Below the pieces are notes generated by a model. The model was given only the letters and a program-made list of their open reading frames with translations, ran no database searches and was not told where the DNA came from. Both the position numbers and the translations under genes were made by a program. 64,000 nt of DNA from assembly GCA_013399115.1 (NCBI GenBank), contig VXAA01001417.1:215350-279349 (forward strand). Reading direction: 5' to 3'. Source of the DNA: Anseranas semipalmata. Taxonomy: Eukaryota > Chordata > Aves > Anseriformes > Anseranatidae. The stretch's first letter is position 1. The number at the start of each line of letters is the position of its first letter. Below are positions 52,158 through 64,000 of the stretch, one piece after another.

Positions 52158-52615
52158 TCACTGTGTGCCAATGACAATACACACCTATTTTCTAACTGAT
52201 TATATATTAGACTAGTAATTTAGTAATAGTTTTATACATAATGAAATGCTCTCTAGTGACCATGTCTTACTAGCAGGAGATGCAGGGAATGACACAAGAG
52301 CTTCCATGAGATTTTACCAGTTCTCCTGCCAGGAGCACCACTACAAAGAGGCTTGAAGAGACCGAACTCTTCTAAAATAAACTTGCATGAGGCAAAGCAT
52401 TTGTGAAACAATGTTTCAGGATGCTCTAAAGACAAATCCAGTTGCTCCAGCTGGGTTATCATGGCAGTGTATAAAAACTACCGGATATAAATAATAATAT
52501 ATTCCTCACTCTTGCCTTTAAAATATTAAGCCTTCAAATGCCAAAGAAGAACAAAGAAGAAATAGGGATGATAATCTAGGTGATGAGAAACAGATGTAGT
52601 TTTTTTTTTTTTGAG
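52158..52615. other. Unique sequence, T13 at the gap edge
   Basis: AT-rich unique sequence. It ends in T13 (52600-52612) plus 'gag' directly before the N block. Confidence 0.5.
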
Positions 52616-52696
52616 NNNNNNNNNNNNNNNNNNNNNNNNNNNNNNNNNNNNNNNNNNNNNNNNNNNNNNNNNNNNNNNNNNNNNNNNNNNNNNNNN
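52616..52696. other. Assembly gap (81 N)
   Basis: Eighty-one N. The left flank is a T13 run plus 'gag' and the right flank begins 'tttgagg', so a T-rich or tandem segment probably caused the break. Any open frame spanning the Ns is artificial. Confidence 0.95.
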
Positions 52697-55256
52697 TTTG
52701 AGGACTGGGGTAAAGGTAAATGTTTCATTGCAACAACTAATAATACTGCTAGATGAAAAGTTCATTTGTTCTTTCAAAAATCTGCTTTTCGTTGTTTCAA
52801 AAATTAAGAATGCTATTTGGAATCAGACCTCTGCTACCATTTACAGAACTTCTATACGGGAAAAGAGCAACAAGGAAATGCTTAACTATTAAATAACCTA
52901 TTACATGGAGAAAGAACAAATGAAAACACCACTGACATCTGAATTGTGCAGAAAAATTTGTTCTGATATAGTGCTATTATGGCCTGAAAAATCAATCAAA
53001 CAAACAAACAAAAATCCCACCTTCAGTTTTCAAAGAAAATGTAGCTAGTACCAGTATTGCCTTTGGTGTTTTACTAGTTATCATCAATAATACCCTTCTG
53101 TTGAAAAAATAAATAGAAAAAACTATTTTAATAAACGGTGCTTGGAGTTCATCCCAGCAGCTTTCTGCCTTTTCACAGGGCAAGAATTGAGATCTAAGTC
53201 TGGATCGGTTCGCCTCCATCTGAGCTCATATACAATGAAAATGCACATGAAGGAAGACCCCGAATTTTCCTCTTTATCACTTATTTTATTCTTCAACTGT
53301 ATCTCTTTCTTTCTTCTTTTTAATGAAGAAATCAAAATGAACTCTTCACATGTGACTGGAGGCCCGAATACTAGAAGGAAATAAATCTCTTCTTGGATAA
53401 AAGCTTGTTTTGCTTTCCCATCTGTCTAAATATCCCTTCCATATCTTCTATATGTCAGACTAAAAAAAACCTGCTTCTACTTCCTATTTTTTCTGCTTTG
53501 AAAATGGTGAGATTTTTCATTACATAAAGAAAAGTTTCTGATATGAAGATGAAGTATCTTTCAAATCAAGCAATCCGAAAATGAATTATCACCCTGTGCA
53601 CCCTTTGGCACCCCAAGCACTCTTGTGTTCTTAGGCTTAATCTGATTCTTTACTTTGTTCTATATTTGTCACAGAGCAAGTTATTCTTTTAACTGAAGAT
53701 ATTGAAAGCTCAGAGATATCATCCTACTCACTGTGCCACAACTTTTGTTTTTCACAGCTGAAGATTTTGCTTTACCAGACTTAGCTCTCAACTGTTCTTT
53801 TATCAGAGCGTTCATCACATATTATTGTCTGGACTCGTATGCAAAAAGCTCTGGTTTCTTGTGATAGTTTCATAATACGGAAATAGATCCTGCTGAGAAA
53901 CAAAACAGAAGTAGATGTTTTTGAGACCTCATACCTCCAATTTGTAGGAGATCTGGTTGAGTATTTTTCCACAATTATTGTAATCTATATAAAATCACAC
54001 ATAACAAGCTATGATAAGACAGAACACAAAGAAAAAAAGATTTAAATATGGAAAACCAGCTGGCCTGGATAAGCAACTGTTCTCATGCTAGCCCATTAGG
54101 CAGCTTTAATGGTAAATGAGAGTTTTGAAGGGGAGAAGGAAAAGCTAAAGTTCACAGTAAAGTGTGGGATTCTTTCAGAAAATCTAGCTTGAGGCAAGGA
54201 ATTTATCTTTGATTACCTATTTATTCTTTATGCCTTTACTCAGACTTTTGGCTACCACTGTTACATAGAACTCCAGGCACAATTAAGATTTCAACAACTC
54301 TTTAATAATAATCCCTTGTGAGAAAAGAGAAACTCATTTCTGACCCTTACCGTAATCACTCTTTTCCATGAGCTAGCTTCCTCTCAGTCTCATGAAAGTG
54401 TAAGAGGTACATTAGAAGCTACAAAGCTCCTTGAAGCTTATGCTAAGGTTAATATCACCATTTGAAAATTTAACCTCAGAAACGTTTCAGTAGTATTTCA
54501 AAGTACTTCCTGAAATTGTGTCACAGACACATACCTTCTCTTAAAGACAAGTAAAAAATTCTCTAATCTTCAAAAGTTACCCCAAAGTTCCTGAGATTAG
54601 TATGTTTTTTAATACAAGTCTCTCTCATATCTCATTTTGCATTTTTCTCTACTATCTTCATCCCTTAAACTACATGTACTCCTATGTCCCTATATCTTCT
54701 ATTTGTGTTAATTATACATAAACACACTGCAATGTTCTTTTCACGTAAAATCATTCTTATGTTCAGAATTTAAAGGTAATTACATTTGACAATTTCATTG
54801 GCTTTAGAGTAATCATGGAAATTGATCCATTAATATAGGTTTATGTGTGCTCTGGAAGAAGAGGAAATGTTAAATGTTATTTAGATGAACTGCAATACTG
54901 GCTAACCAGTGACTAAAAATACACAATTTAAATGAAAATGTCATAAACCTTAAAACGTAGAGTGCTATTTTTGGCCTAAACTTGCACATTTCCTGTTACA
55001 TTTAGCAGGACTAAAACCCTCCTCTGCAAAAATATATGACACGTACTCCAGTGAGCACCATTTTCAGCCAATGTTTGCACACATCTTAATTTAGTGAACT
55101 AAACTCTGCAAGTTATGGCCTTAAGAAGCCAAGGAAAAGAGAGAAATAAGTTCAGAAAATACAGAGTTAATATTCATCTATTTCTTGCTTAACTTACATA
55201 CAACAAAAAATTGTTGGCAAAGTAATGCCTCAACTCATCTACTTGGCAAGCTTATG

Positions 55257-55274
55257 TTTTTTTTTTTTTTTTTT
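55257..55274 (+). repeat. T18 homopolymer
   Basis: Eighteen T followed by AAATGAAGG. No minus-strand retroposed body is identified. Confidence 0.85.
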
Positions 55275-58200
55275 AAATGAAGGAGCTCTCTCATTTACAA
55301 GGATATTGAGAAACTTGCCAACTCTTTGTGGGAGGTCTGTTCATTCTTCCATCAGAACTTTGGAGAAGCATTATTTTAAATTTCTTTAACTCTCTTTCAG
55401 GAGAATTGCAACTGTATTGCTATGTTAGACGCTTAGAATGAATCTTTCAGCACTGCTGTACTTTGCTGAAGTAGGAGCTCTTCATTAACTATTTGCAGAG
55501 AAAAGAATCTATACTAACAAATTGCAGGGTTGTTTCTTTTAATGAAATATACCTTTTAAGGTAATTAGCCTTGAATGTAGGAAATGCTCATTGGTACTCA
55601 TGTACCAGAACAACTAGCAGTAACAGTTTGTATTCCAACAGCACCTTCCAGCTGGAATTGGTTAACTAACTAGTTAATTAAAATTATTAATAATGTTTCA
55701 TATAATTCAAGAGGAGATGGATATATTTTTCTCTATTTCTCACTACATATACAAGATTTCATGCTAGTACTGTTTTACCTACAAACACTTTTAATCTCTT
55801 CTTTTCAGAAAAACATTCCTTATGTAATTAGCATTTAAATTCTGCTGCCAATAAGAAACCTAAAACTGAAGTGTTCCTTAAGGATTTCTGTCATCTTAGT
55901 CTATCTTCTTTAGATACTTCTCCAGCATACACACATTAGCATTTGTAAGAGCATTAAAAATATAAGCTGGCCACTAGCCACTAGAAAAATCAGTTCAAAT
56001 CAGAGCTCACAGCTATGATAGAAGCTTATTTTATTTGTCCAAATGCAGATGGTGCTGTGAAGTTCCCTGAGACTGTAAAGTACAGTTCCAAAGTGGTAAT
56101 TTTACACCTGTTTCAAACCAGACAGTTTCCCCCGAAGGACAGTTTTTATGACAAAGCTGCTAGACTTCCAGGCCTTTACCTGCAGCCTCCTGTGACATCC
56201 CACTTAGTTTGGTCTGGAAGCGGGCAATATATGCTGCTGAGAGTCTGAGGTGCGCGTCTGCCTGAGTGGCACTGTCATTTCGAGAATACTGCGGGGCTCT
56301 GGGTGCTGAGCTACACCTTCATCCTCCCTCACCATGCTGTGATAAGCTCATTAAATGGAGACCCTCAAGGTGGACGGCCGTCCAATCGGTCACCTAACCA
56401 GGATTTATATGATGGATAAGCACATTACCCACCCAAATGAAAGCAGATATTTGAACTCTGGCCAGGATGCTACCCTCAAATTGAGCCAGGTACATTTGTC
56501 TGAAGGTAATGCCAACTGCTGGAGTGAGGGTTAAAGGCAAGAAATAAACAACTTGGAATCAAGTTTGCAGCGAGGATACATGAATCGTGGCAGAATATAC
56601 CAAGTATCTTAAATAACAGAACTGGCTATGGAGCAGCTTTTTGGATATGAAGACCAGGATCTGCCTAAACCACAGCCTGTAAACCTATACCTAAATGGAA
56701 GATGAAGGCCTAAGAATGTAGAAGTTGCCTGTGTGATTACAACAGAAGTAGGGGAAACGAAGTGTCATCTTGGCTCAGCAAAGACAGTAACATAAATTTC
56801 AAAGATAAAGGTGTTACAGCAGTACTACAAAACACAAAAGATGGATTTTCTTGTAAGCCAAACAATTCCTCTGACAATAACCATTCTGATCAGATAGGCT
56901 TTGCATATCCTTTGGTACAGCTTGAACATCATCTTCTGCATATGCCTACAAAAACTTTCTTAGGAACCTTCACAGAAGAAAGTGATTTGAACATTGGATC
57001 AAAGTAGAACTTGGTTTCAACAGCACTTTTGGTTTCAAGCTATTTTCATTTATGACTCTTTCATTTTCAGACATCAGTTAAAACTCATATCTGATGCTAT
57101 CCAGAGTGGACATCATTGTTGACTCATAATACCTTCTGTATTTATCGGAGATGCCAGAGTTTTTATACATAATATTGTATTGAACTGGTGGGCATTTTCC
57201 TTATCTATGTCTAAAATAAAAGTATGTACAATTAAAATGGCTTTTCCAGTATGATGGTAATGTTTTGGGAGCAATTCCCTTAACAGATAACAAAGACAAT
57301 TCTGTGAGGAATTAAAGCAAAATGAAACCAAAAACATTCTTCAGCTAATTACGAACTTCTTAATTATGCTCATTTTACGTGGAAAAAAATAGGTACCAAA
57401 TAGCATTAAGTTCTTATATGAAAGATAGGAAGGACAAATGATACACATTCAATTAAATTTCAGATTAGAATAGGCTACTTTATATACCAAGCCTAAATCT
57501 ACTGAACAATTTAATCAGCTAATTTATAAAGCCATTAAATGCAATAAAAACAGCTGCTTATACTGTCATGAAATCAAGACTGCCTACACCATTAAACTTC
57601 TCATATATAAAATTATACACATTATTGAAACAAAGAAACATAAGCAAGAGAGTTAAAATGTATTTGTCCAGTACTAAACTGCCGTTTTTAATGTAGCTCA
57701 TTAATGACTGATTTCTCCACTTAAAGTGGTTATTTCACTGAATTTACACAGAAAATATTGCAGGTGCCAACTCATTATAATTCTTCTTGCAGGATCTCCA
57801 GTTGCCATGCTCTGTTGTGTTGAGAGCTCTAAGCAGAAAATACACTTCTGAAAGGTGGACTTTACAAAATTTTTCAGGGTGAAACACTGAAACAAGCTGA
57901 AAAAGTTTGAGAATTGCTGCAATAAGCACTTCCAACATTTTTCGTCTCTCCACTGTCTTTAGAGGTTATTACACATACAACAGCAGTGTTCCTGCCTTGA
58001 TACAATTCACCCTCACCCATTTTTGCAGTGGAGGTACAGAGCCGAATGTGTAGCCTACAGACAACCAGGTCACTCTTCATGGCAGAGAGCAGCTTCTTGA
58101 ACCGCAGACCATTAGCACCAGGGACACTGAACCACAAGGTTTACCAAAGTAACTGTGACTCTGAGGCCAAAGACTGAAAATCCTTGGCACAGTAGAACTA

Positions 58201-58439
58201 AATTACCCTTACCTTAGTAATTCCAGTTAGTTATATCAACACATGGTTTTACTTGCATTTCTAGAAATGCTGTAATATCTACTCTCCAGGAATAAGGCTG
58301 GTTAGTGGTAGCACGATTCTGACTGCAAGAGAGTAAATACTTTTTCATCGTCATTCTGTTCATTTTGCTGAGGCCAGTCAACAGGCCATGAAAGCGATGC
58401 TGAAAGCTTCCATTGTTTATAGTGGCTTTTTAGTAGTTA

Positions 58440-58690
58440 AAATAAATGAGATAAGTTGGGTCTTTTATGAACGAGCGGAGTCCAAAGAAAGTTTTGTTGA
58501 TCCTGATTTGCATAATTAACAGTGTAAAAAGCTCAGCCATTCCCCCTCCGAGCCTTGATAGTCCAGTGAATTGGCAGCAAATTACAAGCCGTGTTGGAGA
58601 GGAGGGTTAGATTTTTTGTGAAGGTTTCTGAGTATGCTGCTGCTGAGGGATGTGATAAGCTAAAAGCTTGGGCTCCAGACTCGAAACAAG
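58440..58690. promoter_or_regulatory. Candidate conserved noncoding block with octamer motif
   Basis: The block has less simple sequence and more distinct motifs than its surroundings. It includes a POU octamer core ATTTGCAT followed by AATTAA (58507-58520), an AATTGGC...CAAATTA segment (about 58568-58583) and GC-containing linkers. Vertebrate developmental enhancers often look like this. Conservation itself cannot be seen from one sequence, so this is inference. Confidence 0.2.
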
Positions 58691-61600
58691 TTTGAAGAAA
58701 CCAGTGCTTGCATGCTTCCTGAGAGCCAAAAAAAAGATGCTGGAAAAGCACTCAGGATATTTGTTTCCTGACAGAGGGAACTCTTGCTGATAAATCTAAT
58801 TTGTTATTACTTGGAGTGAATTCTGGCTGAATTCTTTCATGTCAATGGGCAGCAAAAGATTCTCTGCTAGCAAACAAGGGCTGGCATCTGAGCTAACTGC
58901 CAAAAGTGGGAAGTAGGTTAAGCTTCTGGCGCAACCACCTATTAGTCTGCCTACTACTCTCTCCTCAGAGCAGGCAGGCAACCTGAACCTTAATGCTCAG
59001 GCCCATCTCTAATAACAAGTGGGTTTAGCAGAAACTGAAGAAGCCTGCAACATGATGGAGAAATGCATCTCTGAATGGAGACCACTAAATCGTTAGATCA
59101 AACTCTTACTCCAAGGCCTTGAGGTTCAATCTAGCAGCTAACACTTTAAAGCTGAAGCGTTTGTGAATTAAACTTTTCACAGGTATGGCAGTGACTACTA
59201 GACTGTGTGAGCTTCATTTCTCTGATTATCTGCTGTAGAGTATAAAAAAAAAAAAAATACATCTTGTGATGGTCTGAGCAGTAGTAGCATTTTTATCAAG
59301 GAAAGAACATCATACCAGGATTAACCATGGTTTTGTCAGAAAAAGATGATACCTACTTCACACTTTCACAAATGAAACATAAATTAATGCACTTAAAAAC
59401 TGACTACTTGCAGCTTCAAATCACACAAATAGGTGTGCACACGTCCACATACACACAACACCTAGGACAGGATCCTTTTGTAGAGAGATTCTATTTCAAG
59501 TTTGAGAGGCAAATGAAAGCATTATCAAAGCCTTTTTCCACAGAATGACTGACACTAACATAACAGTTACAACAGCCAGAGAGAGAATATTAATGAATTG
59601 AAAGAGACTACACTGCCCCTTCTGATACTTTCTTTATAGCAAGAAATATAGCTGGCTACATTTTGTTGCAAAACCTAAATTCTTTCTCCACTGTGTACAT
59701 ATTGATTTTTTTGAAGTCTGATTATCAGTAGGTGAAAAAGCCCTGCAGAGTGGATGATTTAGGCTCTCAATGATGTAATGGTTATCCAAAATAATTACAT
59801 TTATTATTCTGTAGCATCACCTGTAGTTCCGAGATTTGTGCTAGGGGTATCAGAGAATTACAGTATCGTTTTAACAAAACAGATTAAGCAAATATTTGTA
59901 ATACTAACCCGGACATCCATCCTTGAAGTGTCATGGATTCTAACTCTGCCATCCACAGCAGCTGATCTTTTACTTTGTCTTCTCAGTTCTTAAAAAGAGA
60001 GAAAACAATATATATTACCCATTGTCTAGTTATTAACCCAGAAATACTTTTCTTAGTTCCAGCAAATAATTAGTTATTTTACATAATAAGTTGCATGGTT
60101 AAAACTATAAACTGCTTCTAGAAAACTTTCTATACATCTTAGCTATCAAGCTGAAAACACCAAGTCCAGTGGAACATCTTGCACAAGAAGGAATTACTTA
60201 TTAACTTATTTTGTTGAAGAAAACTTCTAATTTGTGATTTTTCAAAACAAATTGGGAAGTTAGAGAAAAAGGTACCGTTCGGTAGGGTTTGCCTATATGT
60301 AGTGAAAAATTTATTGTATCACAGTCACAGCAAGACATCCAGATGTCCTATAATTTTAGGAACTTCTAGGTTTTACATGGGGTCAAATTCTCTTAATTTC
60401 CACTGCTATAAAAAAAAAAAAATCTAGCCTTATTAACATAATAACCATAATTGATTCAAGTAATGATTTTAAACAGTAATTCAGAATTACTCAACAGATC
60501 CCAGTTCTCAGTTTCCACTCACAATATGTAAGAAGCTTTATTTAGACTAGGAAATAGGCTTGAATCAAACTAATAGCAACTCCATGAATTTCAAGCTTCA
60601 TTCTATAGCACAACGCACCAGGAATGAAATTACTTTCTGTTAGCTATATCATTAGCTCTCATTATTCAGTTCTACCATGTGTAAATGGAAAAATCTTTAA
60701 TCCTTACTAAATAAGACAAAGACTTTGAGCGAGCTGTTTTAAATTTAGATCTTCTTATCAGAAGTCTTCATACTAAAGGCATACAGACCCTTGATATTAA
60801 AGAAATCAGCTGTGCAAGAATACTTACATAATAAATTAGATTATTTCTCCTCCAGAACTCAGCATCACCAGAAATCTTTGGGAAGCTACATTCCCAAATT
60901 TCTAATAAAACTGTGACTTTAAAGGGCTTTTGACCTAATCTTATAGAACTAAACCAGACTACTGTTATCTGACATTCGCTTCTGTACTGGTTCCACACCT
61001 CTGACTGTGCACTGGGTTGGTTTTAGACTGCGAGCAACACTGCTTTTTTTTTTTTTTTCTTTCCTGCTTAATAGAATTTGTTTTTTCTTCCTCAGTTGAG
61101 CAAACTATTTCACACTAACACACTAACTCAGCTGTGGAGGAAACACTTCCAGGCCGGGCTAAAGTTACACTCTACAGCTGAATCTTTTTTTTTCAGGGCT
61201 AGCCAGCTGAAGTGATTCAGCAGAGTGCAACAAACACCAGAGCCAGCACAAGGACTGTGGGCCAGCAGCAGAAATACTCCTTTCAGTGGCAGTGAACAAA
61301 GCAATTGGCTCAGCCACAACATATAGCTCTACCCAAGGATAAAATATCACAAGTCAGCTTTGTCCAAGCTCACTGGAGCCATGTACATTTACACTGGCTG
61401 AGGATTTATCTTCATAAATTCATACTTCTGACTAAGAGCGTAAAAAACTCAAGGCACACATTCTATGACAGGAAGTGGCACCTCTTTTATTCCACAAAAA
61501 AGTAAAGTCCCTTTGCTCAAAACCAACTTTTGTCAACAGCTACACGAACTGCTCAGTAATGAAATTATTCTGACAGGGTTGTCCAAAAAGAACAGGATGC

Positions 61601-61967
61601 ACAAGATGCTGTTAACAATCTGATTTGTACACAGCTGTGGTATTCTCCTTTCACCTGAAGTTTGTTACCTCACCTGTGTGAGAAATAAAGGGACATTGTA
61701 GACACTGTAGTAAACATAACTAGTATTTAAATACTGAAAATCTGGCTTTAAATTGTTCAGGCCAGCAATTCTATAAGGGTTATTTATTTTAAAGGTATAT
61801 ATGTGTTCTTAAGGCATTTTATTCCACTGAACCCTAAGCTCACTTGGAGTAACACATTCGCTGAGATAATAACCCTGTGAGTTACAAACATCCCCCCATG
61901 ACAAACAGGAAAGGAGAGGGCAGTTTCACACTACAGATAAGTTTCAGCCAAAAACGTACTCCCACTC

Positions 61968-61997
61968 CACTCTGCTCCGCTCCATTCCACTGCTTCC
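61968..61997 (+). repeat. Imperfect CCACT pentamer repeat
   Basis: Successive five-base units ccact, ccact, ctgct, ccgct, ccatt, ccact. It produces a repeated Glu-Trp-Ser-Gly pattern in a minus-strand frame. Confidence 0.6.
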
Positions 61998-63692
61998 TCT
62001 GCTATTCTGCCTCCCTTTCTTTTGCTCCTTGGCCCTGTGCTATATGATCTCACCCTGTTCCTCACAGCCCACCTACTTCCCCTTGCACCTAATTTGGGTA
62101 TGGGGACGACAAAAAGCACGTGATGCTGCCCTTTGGAAAAACTGAGGCATAGATGGGCTCAGAGATGCAGTCAATCTATGCTTTGAGGCAAGTAGAGATT
62201 TGCTCTCTTGTTTGGATAACTCTACAGCAGAGTCTGGTATTCATCAACTGTATGATCTACATTACCCCTTCACCTTGTAAGCTAAAGAGAAGGACATTTA
62301 TGTTCATTGCGAACAAGAAAAAAGGAACAATGAACGTTTCTTGCTCCTTGAGCACTGGGTTTTCTTTAAAAAAAAAGGTACTAAGATGGTATCACCAGAC
62401 TCAGTGTAATGACTCCAGCAAATATTAGCAAGGAGATAAAAAAAAAAAAAGCTAAAATTTTATTGGTTTTGATGGAATATGTTCCAAAATTGCTCATCAA
62501 GGATGCACAGAAGGAACACCTGATAAAATAATGTTCTTAAAACAAGAAAACACAGTGAACAATGCATTTTGTATTTCTCGGACTGGTTACAAGTAGGCAG
62601 GCTCGGTGCAAGGCTTTTTATAATCTTACATGGATACAAAAGCAGTCTGCCCTTGCTGCCTTTTGTATTCTGCTATCCTGTGTGTCAGCCTCAGCTGATT
62701 TGTGCCTCCTGCTTTTCAGGACCTCCTACGTGGAGAAGCTGCTTGTGTAGCTCCCTACAGCTGTGACCTACTCTCCAGCCTTGGAATGAACAACTGGATG
62801 TAACGGGACAAGAGGTTATTACAGCTAACAGCTCCAACATGTACTGAGCAAAGGCACATACAGCGTATTCTGACTTACCTAGTTTTCTTTTCCTACTCAT
62901 TGCCTGAAGAACCTCATCACTTTTGGACAACTGAAAAGTGAAAATTCCAGGTTCTTTTCCAGATTCTTTTGTCTGTTTATCTTAATTGTTTTTTATAGTT
63001 ATCTCCTATAGCCCTATTTATCTGCTATAGGCTTCTTTAATCCTTTCTGTCTTCCACCATCTGTTTGCAAATCAGTGAAAGTGAAGTTAAAATGACTAAG
63101 TGTTCATCTCCTTGTGGCTAGGTTTTATTGTTTGTTTGTCTTTTTCTTCTTTATTATTGCACATGAAATACAAGGACCGAATTTCTAATAAATGGAAAGG
63201 TATAATTCTCTTTTCTATTCACAGTTAGGTATGCATAAGAGATACTCAGATACAGTGATCCTCTAGGACAAGATTCTAATTTGCTGAATGTACACGTTGC
63301 AGCACAGGTAGGGGACCTCTCAGAGCGCTGATCATGGCTCCCGCAAGTTCTGACCAAACCCAACGCTAATAAAGCAGATTGCAGTGGCCTGTCATCTGGA
63401 GAAGTACAGGCAGCACAGCAGAAACCACTTGAGGCTGTTCCCTGCTGTTCTCCAAAGGCTGCAACAAGGGTAATAAAGAGATGGAGAAAGGTTCAATACC
63501 ACTGAAAAAATCTCTTTATCCACCAACACCTTTGCACAGTGACAGTGGGCCAAAGAAATTAGGTTTTAACGTTTATGACAACCTCCTTATTCCTGCTTTC
63601 TATTCCATGCTATACCACATAAAATGAACCTAAAATTCTCCATATATGTATACCCACTATATCTCTTTTCTTGATTAGAGGGACACTTACTT

Positions 63693-64000
63693 CTAATAGC
63701 TGAGATACTGGTTCGTATAGGTGGGGAGGAAGATATGTTCTTTTTGAGTTGGTGGACCTCTTGGGAAAGTTTCTCCAAAGCATTCTCTTTGAGTTGGTGG
63801 ACCTCTTTCGGAAAGTTTCTCCACAGCGGAGACACAGGCCCATTGGGAAGAAGAGAGACTTTCTTTGTACTGCCGGAGTTGGCTAGCCAATTTGTCCCCT
63901 GTTCGTTCCTCTCCGTCTTTCCAGGTCATTACTGCCAACGACTTGGCATATGATGATGGCACGCTCCATACAAACCACCACCACATGGGTCGCGTACACT
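63693..64000 (-). pseudogene. Broken coiled-coil-encoding fragment at window edge
   Basis: One minus-strand frame is open from the window edge to 63693, including WKDGEERTGDKLASQLRQY and then EKLSE. A second, in another phase (63587-63835), carries EVHQLKEN, EKLSQ and EVHQLKKN. The two frames meet inside a 45-bp tandem duplication (63746-63828). The copy at 63791 has one extra base relative to the copy at 63746, which explains the phase change. Leu and Val spaced 3-4 residues apart, with Glu/Lys/Gln between, give a coiled-coil pattern. After the repeat the frame continues with SSPPIR and meets a GTAAGT donor-like site near 63691. The family is not recognised. Candidates are a decayed retroelement gag-like region or a pseudogene of a coiled-coil protein. 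The 5' part lies outside the window. Confidence 0.4.
63746..63828 (+). repeat. 45-bp tandem duplication, two copies
   Basis: Copy 1 begins at 63746 and copy 2 at 63791, both starting 'gagttggtggacctctt' and sharing 'ggaaagtttctcca'. They differ by a few substitutions and one inserted base in copy 2. The spacing of 45 bp equals 15 codons, consistent with a repeat that arose inside a coding sequence. Confidence 0.9.

Larger units (their letters stand above)
52697..63586. other. Long unique stretch, no gene seen
   Basis: It contains T18 at 55257-55274, A13 at 59244-59256, an A run at 60410-60422, T15 at 61044-61058, an imperfect CCACT pentamer repeat at about 61968-61997 and A13 at 62438-62450. 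A run of three short + frames in different phases lies at 56015-57007, and a possible conserved block at about 58440-58690. No exon or dispersed repeat could be established. Confidence 0.5.

Noticed and set aside
52526..52892. Frames running through the 81-N gap
   Set aside because: The Ns hide stops, so these frames are artefacts.
62131..62170. MIR-like 'ggaaaaactgaggcatagatggg'
   Set aside because: Only about 20 bases match before the similarity ends, which is too short to distinguish from chance.

Overview
The window is vertebrate, and almost certainly avian, nuclear DNA. It is about 60% A+T by eye, has no operon-like gene packing, and its only recognisable dispersed repeats are CR1-type LINE fragments plus a few MIR-like SINE relics. 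The copy at 38.7-39.2 kb ends in the typical bird CR1 tail (a 'ttggactaggtgatctt' type block, then 'tccaacctaaatgattct'). No primate or rodent repeats are seen. The species cannot be fixed from this sequence. Two blocks of N (25898-25942 and 52616-52696) and a single N at 49902 mark it as draft assembly.

No protein-coding exon, tRNA, rRNA or known small RNA gene can be supported. A rough hand estimate gives a stop rate near 6% per codon at this composition. That predicts about 8,000 stop-free runs over six frames, about ten of them longer than 107 codons and the longest near 140-150. The longest frames observed (167, 159, 151 and 148 codons) are close to that, so frame length alone is not evidence for genes. 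The window reads as a gene desert or the inside of a large intron.

Layout: 0-5.5 kb is unique AT-rich sequence with an ancient CR1 relic (2.3-2.7 kb) and a MIR-like relic (3.8 kb). 5.5-6.2 kb is a CpG-enriched patch, the best promoter candidate. 6-18 kb is unique sequence with simple repeats, including a 110-nt uninterrupted purine tract (14591-14700). 18.2-18.5 kb is an old CR1 and 19.3-19.4 kb a MIR relic. 23.0-23.9 kb is a GC-richer island open on both strands but unidentified. 25.9-38.7 kb is unique. 38.7-39.2 kb holds the youngest-looking CR1. 44.0-44.5 and 50.3-50.7 kb are well-matched but ancient CR1/L3-type relics. 51.7-52.1 kb is another CR1, missing its 3' end and abutting a CA/TA simple repeat. 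52.7-63.6 kb is unique.

The final 0.4 kb is the most unusual stretch. On the minus strand it holds a 45-bp tandem repeat encoding a heptad-like Leu/Val pattern, with a one-base length difference between copies that breaks the frame. It runs off the window edge and may be a decayed retroelement or a pseudogene. No genes can be shown to work together here. The biologically meaningful content is the LINE/SINE fossil record, the CpG patch, a possible conserved regulatory block near 58.5 kb, and the broken coiled-coil fragment at the right edge.
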